Source: Gammaproteobacteria bacterium (GTDB lineage Bacteria; Pseudomonadota; Gammaproteobacteria; UBA4575). From it: DNA of 64,000 bases. Positions 19,461 through 28,836 of this stretch are shown piece after piece; position 1 is the first letter of the stretch, and every line of letters begins with the position of its first letter. The notes beneath the pieces were generated by a model. The model was not told the origin of the DNA, searched no databases, and was given only the letters and a program-made list of their open reading frames with translations. The stretch is taken from contig JAJDYY010000006.1 of assembly GCA_022824965.1 (NCBI GenBank), positions 310,001 through 374,000 on the forward strand, in the 5' to 3' direction. The position numbers were made by a program, and so were the translations under genes.

Positions 19461-21590
19461 TCAACCTCGTTCAAAGGCATGATACCTTTTTACCCAGCTC
19501 AGCACTTTCTCAGGGGCATGCGCCTTCTTCCACGCGCCGGCGGCATACTTGTTTGCCTCGGCCAGGGTCGGGTAGATATGAATCGTGCCGAGAATCTTGT
19601 TCAGACCCAGCTTGTGCTTCATGGCCGAGACATACTCGGAGATCAGGTCACCGGCATGCTCGCCGACGATGGTGACGCCCAGGATCCGGTCCTTGCCGGG
19701 AACCGTCAGTACCTTGACCACCCCGTGCGCCTCTTCATCGGCAATGGCGCGATCCAGATCGGAGATGTCATAACAGGCCACCTCGTGTGCGATCCCACGG
19801 CGCTGTGCCTCCTGTTCATTCAGACCGACCCTTGCCACTTCAGGTTCCGTGAACGTGCACCAGGGGATGACCGAGTAGTCCACGCGGAATTTTCTGAAGC
19901 GCCCGAACAGTGCATTGACACTGGCGTACCAGGCCTGGTGGGAAGCCGTGTGCGTGAATTGATAGGGGCCTGCGAGATCGCCGCAGGCATAGATGTTCGG
20001 GTAACTGGTTTGCAGAAATTCATTCAGCTCGGGCTGCCCGTTCTTCTGCACCTCGATCTGCAGGTGCTTGTCCCAGGTGTGGTGGGAGGTCACCTTGCGC
20101 CCCACGGCAACCAGAATGGTATCGAACGCAATACGGACCTCTTCACCCTTGTGGCTGCAGATCAATACCCTGGAGTCCGGTTCCTGCACGACCTCCCGTG
20201 CGACGTGTTCGGTCAGTATCTGCACACCGTCGCGCTGGAAACTTTGCGCGACCATGACCGCAATTTCCGGGTCTTCACGCGGCAGGATCCTGGACCTGCG
20301 CTGTACCTGGGTCACTTTGGAACCCAGACGCGCAAAGCACTGCGCCAGCTCGCATCCGATCGGACCCCCGCCGAGGATGATCATGCGCTCGGGAAGGACA
20401 TCGATATCCCAGATGGTATCCGAGGTATGGTAGCCCGCCTCCACCAGCCCCGGCAGGTCCGGGACCAGGGGACTGGCTCCGGTCGCCAGAACGATACTTC
20501 TGCTCGTCAGCGTCGTCCCGTTTACGGCAACCGTCCACGGGTCCTTCAGTTCCGCCTCGCCCTGGATGCACTCGACTCCCAGTTTCGTGTAGCGCTCCGC
20601 GGAATCATGAGGCTCCACCGTCTGGATGACGCGTCGTACCCGCTGCATGATCTTCCTGAAATCAAATTCCACCTGTACCGGCTCACAGCCGTACTGCTGT
20701 GCCCGTTTGGCCTGCGCGATGAACTTCGCCGAACGGATGAGCGCCTTGGAAGGCACACAGCCTGTGTTCAGGCAGTCGCCGCCCATCTTGTTTTTCTCGA
20801 CCAGCGTGACCCTGGCCTTGACGGTCGCGGCAATGAGTGCTGCGACCAGCCCTCCCGAGCCCGCCCCGATCACGATCAGGTTGCGGTCAAACTTTTTCGG
20901 CCTGCGGAAACCGGCATACACCCTTCGGGCTCGAAGAAGCTCAACGGCCTTCCTCGCGATCCATGGGAAGATCGCCAGCAGCAGCAACGCGAACAGCAGT
21001 CCCGGCGTCAGGATCCCGCCCAGGGATTCCAGGCTGGCCAGCTGGGTGCCGACGTTCACGTAAATGATGCATCCGGCCACCATGCCGAACAGGCTGGTAA
21101 CGAAAAAGACGGAGGTTCGCATGGGGGTGAGGCCCATGACGAGGTTGATGACAAAAAACGGGAAGATCGGGATCAGCCGCAGTGTGAACAGATAAAACGC
21201 CCCGTCCTTCTCAATGCCGCGATTCACGGCCGCCAGATTGTCCCCGAAACGGTTCTGCACGAAATCACGAAAAATGTAGCGCGACAGCCAGAACGCGATG
21301 GTGGCTCCGCAGGTAGCTGCAAGCAGCACGACCGCGGCGCCCACGGGCAGCCCGAAGATCGCACCGGCAAGCAGGGAGAGCACGGCCGCACCCGGCAGCG
21401 ACAGCCCGGTCACAACCAGATAGATCAGGAAATAGATCAGTGCCGTCTTGACAGGATAGGCATGGAAGTAGTCGGTGAACTGGACCTGCTTGGACTTGAT
21501 GTACGAGAAATCGAGGTAGTGGTGCAAGTCAAGAATGAAAAAGACTGCGATCAGGGCGATGACGACAAAAAGGACCGCTATTTTCTTCAT
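19461..21590 (-). CDS. TVP38/VTT membrane domain fused to mercuric-reductase-like flavin disulfide oxidoreductase
   Basis: 709 residues. Residues 1 to about 225 are a TVP38/TMEM64 (SNARE-associated, VTT) domain with five or six hydrophobic helices. Residues about 235-709 are a class I pyridine-nucleotide disulfide oxidoreductase: an FAD site (VIGAGSGGLVAAL), a redox-active pair C273/C278 in GGDCLNTGCVPSK, an NAD(P)H site (LGGGPIGCELAQ), an FAD motif (IYACGDLAG) and a dimer domain ending in HIYPTLAEANK. It is like MerA but lacks a heavy-metal-associated domain and the C-terminal Cys pair. It starts a minus-strand group with arsS 29 bases downstream. The substrate is unknown. Confidence 0.9.
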   Translation of the reverse strand: MKKIAVLFVVIALIAVFFILDLHHYLDFSYIKSKQVQFTDYFHAYPVKTALIYFLIYLVVTGLSLPGAAVLSLLAGAIFGLPVGAAVVLLAATCGATIAFWLSRYIFRDFVQNRFGDNLAAVNRGIEKDGAFYLFTLRLIPIFPFFVINLVMGLTPMRTSVFFVTSLFGMVAGCIIYVNVGTQLASLESLGGILTPGLLFALLLLAIFPWIARKAVELLRARRVYAGFRRPKKFDRNLIVIGAGSGGLVAALIAATVKARVTLVEKNKMGGDCLNTGCVPSKALIRSAKFIAQAKRAQQYGCEPVQVEFDFRKIMQRVRRVIQTVEPHDSAERYTKLGVECIQGEAELKDPWTVAVNGTTLTSRSIVLATGASPLVPDLPGLVEAGYHTSDTIWDIDVLPERMIILGGGPIGCELAQCFARLGSKVTQVQRRSRILPREDPEIAVMVAQSFQRDGVQILTEHVAREVVQEPDSRVLICSHKGEEVRIAFDTILVAVGRKVTSHHTWDKHLQIEVQKNGQPELNEFLQTSYPNIYACGDLAGPYQFTHTASHQAWYASVNALFGRFRKFRVDYSVIPWCTFTEPEVARVGLNEQEAQRRGIAHEVACYDISDLDRAIADEEAHGVVKVLTVPGKDRILGVTIVGEHAGDLISEYVSAMKHKLGLNKILGTIHIYPTLAEANKYAAGAWKKAHAPEKVLSWVKRYHAFERG

Positions 21591-21693
21591 GGCATTGACC
21601 CCATGGTGCTTTGCGACACACTGCGCAAAATCTGGCTTCGGGCATCAGGCTGGGATTACAATACCCATCCCACAAAAACCGTGACACTCCGTT

Positions 21694-22584
21694 ATGAAGC
21701 TTGCAACCTGCAGACACGACAGTGAAGCGCATCTTGCCGTGGTGCAAGGTGATTCTATCCTGTTACCAGCAACCTGTCCCGGCTGGTCGCGGGAAATAAA
21801 CAGCCTGCTGCAGGTCATCGACCAAAGTGACCGGCTGCTGCCGCAGTTGTACGAGCTGGTACGACAGTCCCGTCCGGAGCAGTGGGCCGCACTGGCCTCG
21901 GTCGAACTGGACTCGCCCATCCCCAGACCGCGTCAGAACATGATGTGTCTTGGCTGGAACTACATGGACCATGTGGAGGAAACCACGCGCAAAATCGTCG
22001 AAGCGCCGAAATTGCCGAAATACCCCATCGTCTTCACCAAGTCGGTCTCCAGTATGAACGGTCCCTATTCAGACATTCCGGTGGATGCAGAAGTTTCCGA
22101 CAAGATGGACTGGGAAGTGGAACTGGGTGTCGTCATGGGTAAGGGCGGTCGCGGTATCCGCCGCGAGGATGCCCTGCAGCATGTGTTCGGGTACACGGTG
22201 ATCAATGATGTCTCTGCACGTGACCTGCAAAAACGTCACAAGCAGTTCTTCATTGGCAAGAGTCTGACCGGTGCCTGTCCCATGGGCCCCTGGATCGTCA
22301 CCGCGGACGACATCCCGGACCCGCAGGCGCTGAACCTGACGTGCCGCGTCAACGGGGTGGTCAAGCAGGATTCGAACACGAAGTACCAGATCTTTGATAT
22401 TGCGACCGTGATCGAGACCTTGTCCCGGAGCATGTCGCTCGAACCCGGGGACATCATCGCTACCGGCACCCCGAGCGGTGTCGGCTATGTGCGCAATCCG
22501 CCCGAATACCTGTTTCCGGGGGATGTAGTAGAATGCGAAATCGAGTCGATTGGCACGATACGCAATACGGTCACTGCAGCGTGA
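21694..22584 (+). CDS. fumarylacetoacetate hydrolase family protein
   Basis: 296 residues, matching the short FAH group (5-oxopent-3-ene-1,2,5-tricarboxylate decarboxylase, acylpyruvase and similar). The metal site can be seen as the GWNYMDHVEE segment and the DWEVELGVVMGK motif with the two acidic ligands; the GTPSGVGYVRNPP loop is typical. These enzymes cleave C-C bonds or decarboxylate 2-keto acids and use magnesium or calcium. It is divergent from the TVP38 fusion across 103 bases and followed by a sugar isomerase after 99 bases. No aromatic catabolic genes are nearby to fix the substrate. Confidence 0.88.
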   Translation: MKLATCRHDSEAHLAVVQGDSILLPATCPGWSREINSLLQVIDQSDRLLPQLYELVRQSRPEQWAALASVELDSPIPRPRQNMMCLGWNYMDHVEETTRKIVEAPKLPKYPIVFTKSVSSMNGPYSDIPVDAEVSDKMDWEVELGVVMGKGGRGIRREDALQHVFGYTVINDVSARDLQKRHKQFFIGKSLTGACPMGPWIVTADDIPDPQALNLTCRVNGVVKQDSNTKYQIFDIATVIETLSRSMSLEPGDIIATGTPSGVGYVRNPPEYLFPGDVVECEIESIGTIRNTVTAA

Positions 22585-22683
22585 ATCATCGGAGCGAACT
22601 CGCGCCCCTGCCCACAGTATCCGAATGCCCATGAAACCACTGCGCCGCCGGTGAGCACGTATTGAGTCCCTGGAGATAGCGAG

Positions 22684-23274
22684 ATGGATGTCAAAAAGCG
22701 CGTACGGGAAATTTTTGAGCAGGAAGCCGGGGCCATCGCCTCCATTCCGGTCACGGACAACTTCGAAAAAGCGGTGTCCTTGCTCAGGGACTGCCATGGC
22801 AAGGTACTGACGACCGGAATGGGCAAGGCAGGTCATATCGCGAACAAGTTTTCCGCCACCCTGTCATCGACCGGCACACCGGCCTCTTTTCTGCATCCGG
22901 GTGAAGCCGCCCATGGTGACCTCGGGCTGATCGAGAAAAATGATGCCATGGTCGCCTTCTCGACCAGCGGCAAAACCCGCGAGGTCCTGGAGGTGCTGGT
23001 GGCAGGACGCGAACTGGGCCTGCACACGGTCATCGGCATCACGTCACACCCGGACTCGAAGCTGCGCGACCTGAGCGATGTCATTTTGGACATGGGTACA
23101 ATCCGCGAGGCGTGCCGGCTCGATTTGACCCCGACCTGCAGCATGGCGGTCATGCTGGCCATCAGTGATGCCCTCGCCCTGTTGCTGATGGAGCAAAAGG
23201 ATTTCACCCGTGAAGACTACGGAATGCGCCACCACGGCGGGTATCTGGGGAAAAAAGCCCGCCGCGCTGGCTGA
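22684..23274 (+). CDS. SIS-domain sugar-phosphate isomerase (KdsD/GutQ-like, no CBS domains)
   Basis: 196 residues, a single sugar isomerase domain. TTGMGKAGHIANKFSATL, the LHPGEAAHGDLG loop and FSTSGKTREV are characteristic of arabinose-5-phosphate isomerases, which make the Kdo precursor. Usual KdsD proteins are about 325 residues and end in a CBS pair; here the chain stops after the isomerase domain, so allosteric control by CBS is missing. This short form is a known variant. A ribosome site (GGAGATAG) lies before the ATG. sixA follows after 15 bases. Confidence 0.86.
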   Translation: MDVKKRVREIFEQEAGAIASIPVTDNFEKAVSLLRDCHGKVLTTGMGKAGHIANKFSATLSSTGTPASFLHPGEAAHGDLGLIEKNDAMVAFSTSGKTREVLEVLVAGRELGLHTVIGITSHPDSKLRDLSDVILDMGTIREACRLDLTPTCSMAVMLAISDALALLLMEQKDFTREDYGMRHHGGYLGKKARRAG

Positions 23275-23289
23275 CAGGCCGGTGGCGGC

Positions 23290-23796
23290 ATGACCACGGA
23301 CCGTATACGAAGTCTCACCCTGGTTCGCCATGCGAAATCGAGCTGGGACCACCCCGAGCTGCAGGATTTTGACCGCCCCCTGAACCGACGCGGACTTCAG
23401 AATGCACCGATGATGGGCCAAAGACTGGCCGCAGCGAACTACCGGGCAGACATGATCATTTCCAGCCCGGCCAGGCGTGCGATCACAACGGCCGAAAGCA
23501 TTGCCGTGGAAATCGGCTTCGACCCGGACAGCATCGTGCAAAACCCGCTCGTGTACGGCGCCAGCCTGGGAGCACTCACGGAAGTGGTCACGGGAATCGA
23601 CAACCGCGCCCGGCATGCCGTGCTGGTGGGACATAATCCGGGAATCACGCTGCTGTGCAATTTTCTTGGCGACTCCCGGATCGACAATCTGCCCACTTGC
23701 GGCATTGCCCGGATGGAATTCGATGCACGCAGCTGGGAGGACGTTCCGCGCAAAAAAGGCCGCCTGGTCGAGTTCGATTACCCCAAGAAGAAATAG
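23290..23796 (+). CDS. sixA: histidine phosphatase, SixA type
   Basis: 168 residues. The RHG-type phosphatase motif LVRHAKSSW carries the phospho-accepting H14; the second catalytic His is in VGHNPG. Length and sequence match SixA, which in E. coli removes phosphate from HPt domains and affects the PTS-Ntr system. It is probably co-transcribed with the sugar isomerase 15 bases upstream. No HPt protein is in the window, so its natural substrate is not shown. Confidence 0.88.
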   Translation: MTTDRIRSLTLVRHAKSSWDHPELQDFDRPLNRRGLQNAPMMGQRLAAANYRADMIISSPARRAITTAESIAVEIGFDPDSIVQNPLVYGASLGALTEVVTGIDNRARHAVLVGHNPGITLLCNFLGDSRIDNLPTCGIARMEFDARSWEDVPRKKGRLVEFDYPKKK

Positions 23797-23862
23797 CCGT
23801 GCCCAGGGTACACAGCTGGGTGTGCAGGGAGCCAGAAACCGCTGAATCCCGGGACCAGGCGC

Positions 23863-24348
23863 TCAGAACTCGTATTCGACCTTTTTCATCTCCTGGTCCG
23901 AGGCATGGGCCGCCCACAGCTCTGCAATCGTGCATTGTTCCTGCGGATGCTGCACATCACCTGCAAGTTCGGCCAATGGCCTCAGCATGAAGTTGTAGCG
24001 AAGCACATCGGGGTGCGGCAGGCTCACGCCGTCCACTTGCAGGACCAGGTCATCGTACAGCAGCTGGTCCAGGTCCAGCGTACGGGATACGAACGATTCC
24101 TTGCCGTGAGTACGATGATGTTCTGACTCGATCCGCTTCAGCGTCTGACTGATTTCCTGGGGGGATTGATCGGTGTCGAAGCCGACGACCAGGTTGTGAA
24201 AATCGTCTCCCTCGAAGCCGAAGGCCGGGGTCTCGTAGACATTGGAGATATCCAGGGGGCCAAACTGGGCACGCAGGGTGGCCACGGAGGAGGCAATGTT
24301 TTTTTCCTTATCGATATTGCTACCGATACCGATGAACACGCGCGCCAT
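23863..24348 (-). CDS. folK: 7,8-dihydro-6-hydroxymethylpterin pyrophosphokinase
   Basis: 161 residues from the ATG at 24348; the same frame is open further upstream but lies inside folB. HPPK transfers pyrophosphate from ATP to hydroxymethyl-dihydropterin in folate synthesis. The N-terminal VFIGIGSNI motif, the R-T-L-D-L-D-Q-L-L metal-binding segment and the PHPDVLRYNFMLRPLAE motif are all present. Its start overlaps the folB stop by one base (TGATG), so translation is coupled. Confidence 0.96.
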   Translation of the reverse strand: MARVFIGIGSNIDKEKNIASSVATLRAQFGPLDISNVYETPAFGFEGDDFHNLVVGFDTDQSPQEISQTLKRIESEHHRTHGKESFVSRTLDLDQLLYDDLVLQVDGVSLPHPDVLRYNFMLRPLAELAGDVQHPQEQCTIAELWAAHASDQEMKKVEYEF

Positions 24349-24713
24349 CAAGGATTGCGCTTGCCACGCTCGATGGTGATTCCGACATCGCGTGCTCCGC
24401 GCACGGCCCGGGGCTTGCTGATCGTGATGCGCAGCCACGGGATGTTGAATTCCTCGATCAGCATGACGGCTACTTTTTCGATCAGGCTCTCGATCAGCTC
24501 GTAGTGGCTGGCTTCCACGAACTGTACGATGCGCTTGGCCACGGCCTTGTAGTCCAGGGTATCGTCTACGGAATGTGAAGTGGCAGCCGGCGCGATGTCT
24601 GCGGCCATCTCGAGGTTGACGCATACCTTTTGCCGGATACGCTTCTCCCATTCATAGACACCGATGGTGGCATCGATTTCCAGGTCGCGCAAAAATATCG
24701 TGTCCTTCGCCAT
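24348..24713 (-). CDS. folB: dihydroneopterin aldolase
   Basis: 121 residues from the ATG at 24713; an ATG 15 bases earlier is possible, but the [11 protein letters not shown] start fits the family better. FolB cleaves dihydroneopterin to hydroxymethyl-dihydropterin and glycolaldehyde, the step before FolK. The [11 protein letters not shown] motif (substrate-binding Glu) and the C-terminal [14 protein letters not shown] motif are typical. It forms a two-gene operon with folK and is divergent from rpmB. Confidence 0.95.
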   Translation of the reverse strand: MAKDTIFLRDLEIDATIGVYEWEKRIRQKVCVNLEMAADIAPAATSHSVDDTLDYKAVAKRIVQFVEASHYELIESLIEKVAVMLIEEFNIPWLRITISKPRAVRGARDVGITIERGKRNP

Positions 24714-24766
24714 GTTCAGTTGTCCCATCGGGGAAATCGTCCATCCTGGGCAAAAGCCAGGTCAGC

Positions 24767-24795
24767 TTGTGCCCGTATAGTGATTCTGGTATCTT
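24767..24795 (+). promoter_or_regulatory. promoter of rpmB-rpmG
   Basis: TTGTGC (24767-24772), a 17-base spacer and TATCTT (24790-24795), 45 bases before the rpmB start and clear of the divergent folB gene. Box quality is moderate and spacing ideal. Confidence 0.5.
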
Positions 24796-24839
24796 GCGCG
24801 CCCTACAGAATGACTGCATCCAGTACGGAAACCACAGCC

Positions 24840-25076
24840 ATGTCACGCGTATGCCAAGTAACGGGAAAACGGCCGATGTCCGGCAACCACGTCTCCCATG
24901 CACATAATAAAACACGGCGTCGTTACATGCCTAATATACATACTCACCGCTTTTGGGTGAAGAGCGAGAACCGCTGGGTCAAGCTGCGCGTATCCTCGCA
25001 GGGCGTGCGCATCATCGACAAGAAAGGCATCGAGGCAGTACTTGCAGATATTCGAAAACAGGGGGTCAAGGTCTAG
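24840..25076 (+). CDS. rpmB: 50S ribosomal protein L28
   Basis: 78 residues, the usual length. It begins [16 protein letters not shown], which is diagnostic for L28, and contains the [12 protein letters not shown] segment. A longer reading in the same frame upstream has no support. It is the first gene of the conserved rpmB-rpmG operon, with 27 bases to rpmG. Confidence 0.98.
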   Translation: MSRVCQVTGKRPMSGNHVSHAHNKTRRRYMPNIHTHRFWVKSENRWVKLRVSSQGVRIIDKKGIEAVLADIRKQGVKV

Positions 25077-25103
25077 CGTCGCAAGACGCTCCCGGGAATC
25101 AGG

Positions 25104-25271
25104 ATGGCAAAATCAGTACGTGAAAAAATCAAGCTGGTCTCCAGTGCCGGTACGGGCCACTACTACACGACCAGCAAGAACAAACGCACCATGTCGGACA
25201 AGCTGGAGATGAAAAAGTACGACCCGGTCGTTCGCAAGCACGTTCCCTACAAGGAAGCCAAGATCAAGTAG
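25104..25271 (+). CDS. rpmG: 50S ribosomal protein L33
   Basis: 55 residues, identical in length to E. coli L33. It begins [18 protein letters not shown] and contains YYTTSKNKR. The zinc-binding cysteine pairs of the alternative L33 form are absent, so this is the zinc-free type. An AGG ribosome site sits just before the ATG. A GC hairpin (GCCCAG/CTGGGC, 25283-25300) follows the stop but lacks a T-run, so it is a weak terminator at best. Confidence 0.98.
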   Translation: MAKSVREKIKLVSSAGTGHYYTTSKNKRTMSDKLEMKKYDPVVRKHVPYKEAKIK

Positions 25272-25323
25272 CCCGTCACCCTGCCCAGCTCCCCCTGGGC
25301 TGATGCATCCAGTGACTTTTCGC

Positions 25324-26514
25324 CTAGCCCACGGGAGTGGGCTGCAGTGCATAGCCTCTCAGGCCTTGTGCGAAGGTCTGCAGGACACGAATCCCGGTAG
25401 CCTCCGCTTCCCTGCACCATTCGGTGATAGCCTGGATCAAACGCTCGTGACTGGCGTAGGTCTCGCTCCACAATTGCTGCAGACGCCCCTGAAACTCGTA
25501 CACCGTGTGCAGGGCCTCGCTGTCTTGCAAAAGCATCTGCAGGTGCTTGTGATGCAGCGGCTTGAGGCGGGACTGTTCACGGATCAGGGCAGTTCGCATC
25601 TGACGCATCAGTTTTTTGCCGCGCATTTTGTCGCCGGACAACTCGCTGCGGAAAGTCGGCAGCGTCACGTGCTGGGCATAGTCGGCCATGACGTGCAGCT
25701 TGCTGGAAATAATGGCCTTGGCAGTGTCAAGGTCGATTTTGTCCTTGATGGCTACACGCACGGGTTGCGGAGCGCGCCGGCGAACCTTGGCCAGGCGCAG
25801 AAAGGACAGAGCCCGGATGTAAAGCCAGCCCGTGTCGAGCTCCCAGCGCTTGCTGGAAAACTTTGCCGAACTCGGGTAGGCATGATGGTTGTTGTGCAAC
25901 TCCTCGCCACCAATCAGGATGCCGAGATTCATGATGTTGGTCGAACCGTCCGGCGTTTCGAAGTTGCGGTATCCCCAGTAATGACCAAAGCCGTTGATGA
26001 CGCCCGCTGCGGTGACCGGTATCCAGGCCATCTGAACCGCCCAGATCACGATCCCGAGCAGGCCGAACAGCCCCAGGTTCAACGCCAGCATCAGGACCAC
26101 GCCCATGAAGGAAAGGCGCGTGTACAGCTTGCGCTCGATCCAGTCATCGGGAGTGCCATGGCCATAATGTTCCAGGGTTTGCGCATTTCCGGCTTCTTCC
26201 CGGTACAGCTCCGAACCCTGCCAGAACACCGTGCCGATCCCCACCACGTGCGGGCTGTGCGGATCTTCTGCCGTCTCGGTCTTGGCGTGATGCTTCCTGT
26301 GGATTGCCACCCATTCCTTGGTCACCATGCCGGTGGTCAGCCAGAGCCAGAAGCGGAACAGGTGTGCCGTCAGCGGATGCAGGTCCAGGGCGCAATGTGC
26401 CTGGCACCGATGCAGATACACGGTGACCGAGACGATGGTGAGATGGGTGAGTACGAGTGTGAGGACAACATACCCCCACCAGGGTAAAGCTACCAGTCCA
26501 TCAAGCATGGGCAT
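25324..26514 (-). CDS. membrane fatty acid desaturase (delta-9 acyl-CoA/lipid type)
   Basis: 396 residues. Three histidine boxes for the di-iron centre are present: HRCQAH (35-40), HRKHH (72-76) and HNNHH (207-211), with hydrophobic helices between them as in delta-9 desaturases. It should introduce cis double bonds into saturated acyl chains at the inner membrane with oxygen and an electron donor. The C-terminal 130 residues are charged and helical, a longer tail than in many family members. It converges with rpmG. No ferredoxin or reductase partner is adjacent. Confidence 0.93.
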   Translation of the reverse strand: MPMLDGLVALPWWGYVVLTLVLTHLTIVSVTVYLHRCQAHCALDLHPLTAHLFRFWLWLTTGMVTKEWVAIHRKHHAKTETAEDPHSPHVVGIGTVFWQGSELYREEAGNAQTLEHYGHGTPDDWIERKLYTRLSFMGVVLMLALNLGLFGLLGIVIWAVQMAWIPVTAAGVINGFGHYWGYRNFETPDGSTNIMNLGILIGGEELHNNHHAYPSSAKFSSKRWELDTGWLYIRALSFLRLAKVRRRAPQPVRVAIKDKIDLDTAKAIISSKLHVMADYAQHVTLPTFRSELSGDKMRGKKLMRQMRTALIREQSRLKPLHHKHLQMLLQDSEALHTVYEFQGRLQQLWSETYASHERLIQAITEWCREAEATGIRVLQTFAQGLRGYALQPTPVG

Positions 26515-26638
26515 TTCCTGTCCGGGTGATTTTTTATTGTTTTTTTGAGAACCCGCTTTTCGGTCCGTGCATCATACGTGCTGACAGGGGAAGTACACAA
26601 GCAAGCCGTATGCGGGCTCGGCAGGCCTGGGGACCGCG

Positions 26639-28597
26639 CTAGCCCGCGTGTTCCAGCAAAAGGCTGCCCGAATCCTGCTGCGACGCCGTCCAGTCTGGAG
26701 CAATGTACAGGGTTGCCTGGGGCTCGACGACGATGACCGGGCCACAAAGCGTTTGATCCCGGGTAAGGTCGGAGCGGTTGAATACCGGGACTTCCTTGGC
26801 GTGCTCGTGCAGGCGGGTCGTCCCGGTCGCCACACCCGGCTGACAGCGTGTTATGCGGGGCAGGGGCAGCTCGGGCGTATCGGTGGCTGTGGCCGTGAGC
26901 CGCAGGTTGACCAGCTCCACCGGCATATCCAGTGCATAGCCGTAGCGCTCACGATGACGCTCGTGAAAGGCCTGCCCGGCCTGGGACGGGTCCTGCCAGG
27001 GCAGCCTCAATGTGGTCGACTGGCCCTGGTAGCGCAGATCGAGTTCCCTTTTCAGGGCGTACGACGAGGTGGACTCCGCCTTCAGGTCGGCGGCAATCCT
27101 GAGTTCAAGTCGGGCAAACACCTCTACCAGCTCCTCTGCCTCGCATGCATCGAGTAACTGGATGCGGCTTTGAGACACTTCCTTGCCGGATGGCGCCGCC
27201 AAAAGACCCAACGCGGACAACACCCCGGTATGGGCGGGAACCAGCGCCTGGTGAATATGCAGACTCTCGGCGAGATCGCACACGTGAAGGCCGCCCGCCC
27301 CCCCGAAACTGACCAGTGTGAAATCTTTCGGGTCATGCCCCCGGTACACCGACATCACGCGCAGGGCCTGGGCCATCTGTTCATTTGCAATCTGCACGAT
27401 CCCCCGGGCACAGGCCTCGGGATCCAGGCTCAGGCGCAGGGCGAGGCGGGAGATGACGCTTCGCGAAGCCGCAGGGTCCAGTGCCAGGTTCCCGGCCAGC
27501 CTGCAACTCGAGGGCAGGCGCCCCAGTACCACGTGGGCATCGGTCACGGTCGGGTGATCCCCTCCCTGTCCATAACACGCCGGACCGGGCGAGGCCCCGG
27601 CGGAATCCGGGCCCACCTGCAACAGTCCGCCTTCATCCACCCATGCTATCGAGCCGCCGCCGGCCCCGATGGTATGAATGTCCAGCATGGGCACGGCCAC
27701 GGGAAGTCCTGCAATCGTGCCGCGGCGGGTCAGTTCGAATGCCCCGTCGACGATGGAGACATCCGTGGAAGTTCCTCCCATGTCGAACGTCAGCAGGCGC
27801 GTACAGCCGGCACCGGCCCCCGTGTGCAGGCTCCCCCAGAGCCCGCCTGCGGGACCGGACAGCAGCAGGCGCACGGCATTGCGCTCGGCAACCGTCGTAC
27901 TCAGGGTCAGGCCGTCGCTTTGCATGACGGACAGCGGCGAGTCCGGCAGCGCCTGGCCCAGGCGTGACAGGTAGCCCTGCATGACCGGGCCCAGGTAGCT
28001 GTTGATCCAGGTCGCCAGCCCGCGTTCATATTCGCGGTACTCGGCCAGCACCTCGGAGGAAATCGAAACGAAATACCGTCCACCCAGGCGTGCCTTGAGC
28101 GCCTTCTCGAAGCGGTTGTCGACGAACGAAAACAGCAGGCAAACCGCTACGGCCTCGGCATCGAGCCGGTCGATGGATTCGGCAAGCACATCCAGTTCTG
28201 TAGCGGACAGCGGCAGGACCGTGTTTCCGTGCGGGTCCGTGCGGCCTCCGGTTTCCAGGCACAGCTGCGGCTCGATCAAGGTGGGTTTTTCCCGGGGCGT
28301 GAGGTTGTACAGTTCATCGCGTGTCTGGCGGCCGATCAACAGCAGGTCCTTGAAGCCGTGGTTGGTGACGAACACCGTTCGCGCCCCCTTGCCCTCGAGC
28401 AGTGCGTTGGTAGCCACCGTGGTACCATGCACGATGTGCAGACCGCAGGTGTCGATCCCCAGGGAGGCAATGCCCCGCAGGATGGCGCGCTCGGGTGCCT
28501 GCGGTGTGGACAGTTCCTTGTGTGTCTGCACGGATTGTCCATTAAAATAGACCAGGTCCGTAAAGGTTCCACCCGTATCGACACCTAGCAAGCGCAT
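26639..28597 (-). CDS. hydantoinase/oxoprolinase subunit A family protein (HyuA-like)
   Basis: 652 residues. The acetate-kinase-like ATPase fold starts with LGVDTGGTFTD, and a second phosphate motif is LLTFDMGGTSTDVS, both diagnostic for HyuA. Members hydrolyse hydantoins, 5-oxoproline or carboxylate acetone-type substrates with ATP, usually together with a HyuB subunit. No hyuB is in the window: the gene stands alone between the desaturase and the divergent chorismatase. Stand-alone HyuA-like proteins exist but are poorly characterised. The substrate is unknown. Confidence 0.87.
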   Translation of the reverse strand: MRLLGVDTGGTFTDLVYFNGQSVQTHKELSTPQAPERAILRGIASLGIDTCGLHIVHGTTVATNALLEGKGARTVFVTNHGFKDLLLIGRQTRDELYNLTPREKPTLIEPQLCLETGGRTDPHGNTVLPLSATELDVLAESIDRLDAEAVAVCLLFSFVDNRFEKALKARLGGRYFVSISSEVLAEYREYERGLATWINSYLGPVMQGYLSRLGQALPDSPLSVMQSDGLTLSTTVAERNAVRLLLSGPAGGLWGSLHTGAGAGCTRLLTFDMGGTSTDVSIVDGAFELTRRGTIAGLPVAVPMLDIHTIGAGGGSIAWVDEGGLLQVGPDSAGASPGPACYGQGGDHPTVTDAHVVLGRLPSSCRLAGNLALDPAASRSVISRLALRLSLDPEACARGIVQIANEQMAQALRVMSVYRGHDPKDFTLVSFGGAGGLHVCDLAESLHIHQALVPAHTGVLSALGLLAAPSGKEVSQSRIQLLDACEAEELVEVFARLELRIAADLKAESTSSYALKRELDLRYQGQSTTLRLPWQDPSQAGQAFHERHRERYGYALDMPVELVNLRLTATATDTPELPLPRITRCQPGVATGTTRLHEHAKEVPVFNRSDLTRDQTLCGPVIVVEPQATLYIAPDWTASQQDSGSLLLEHAG

Positions 28598-28836
28598 GAA
28601 GTCATTCCGGTTCAGCCCATCGGGTCACGTCTTCGCAAAAACACGCAACCGGGAGCAGCAAAAGGCCATAGCATGTCGGTTTTGAATTCTGTAATGGTGA
28701 TGCCGTGGTGTAACCCGGTGCAAGCGCTACCGGTCGCACAACACTTTAAACATCCTCGCCGGGGATTTAAAGCCGACCCGAATCCGCACTGCGCCTTTTG
28801 TTCGCAAGGCTGCCATTCGCAGGCTACAGTATTGTC

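Noticed and set aside
19479..21725. 748-codon open frame on the plus strand opposite the TVP38-oxidoreductase fusion, and similar long antisense frames at 28612-30237, 47787-49571 and 55173-57053
   Set aside because: Their translations are rich in His, Gln, Arg and Gly and match no family. They mirror well-supported genes and result from high GC content and few stop codons on the opposite strand.
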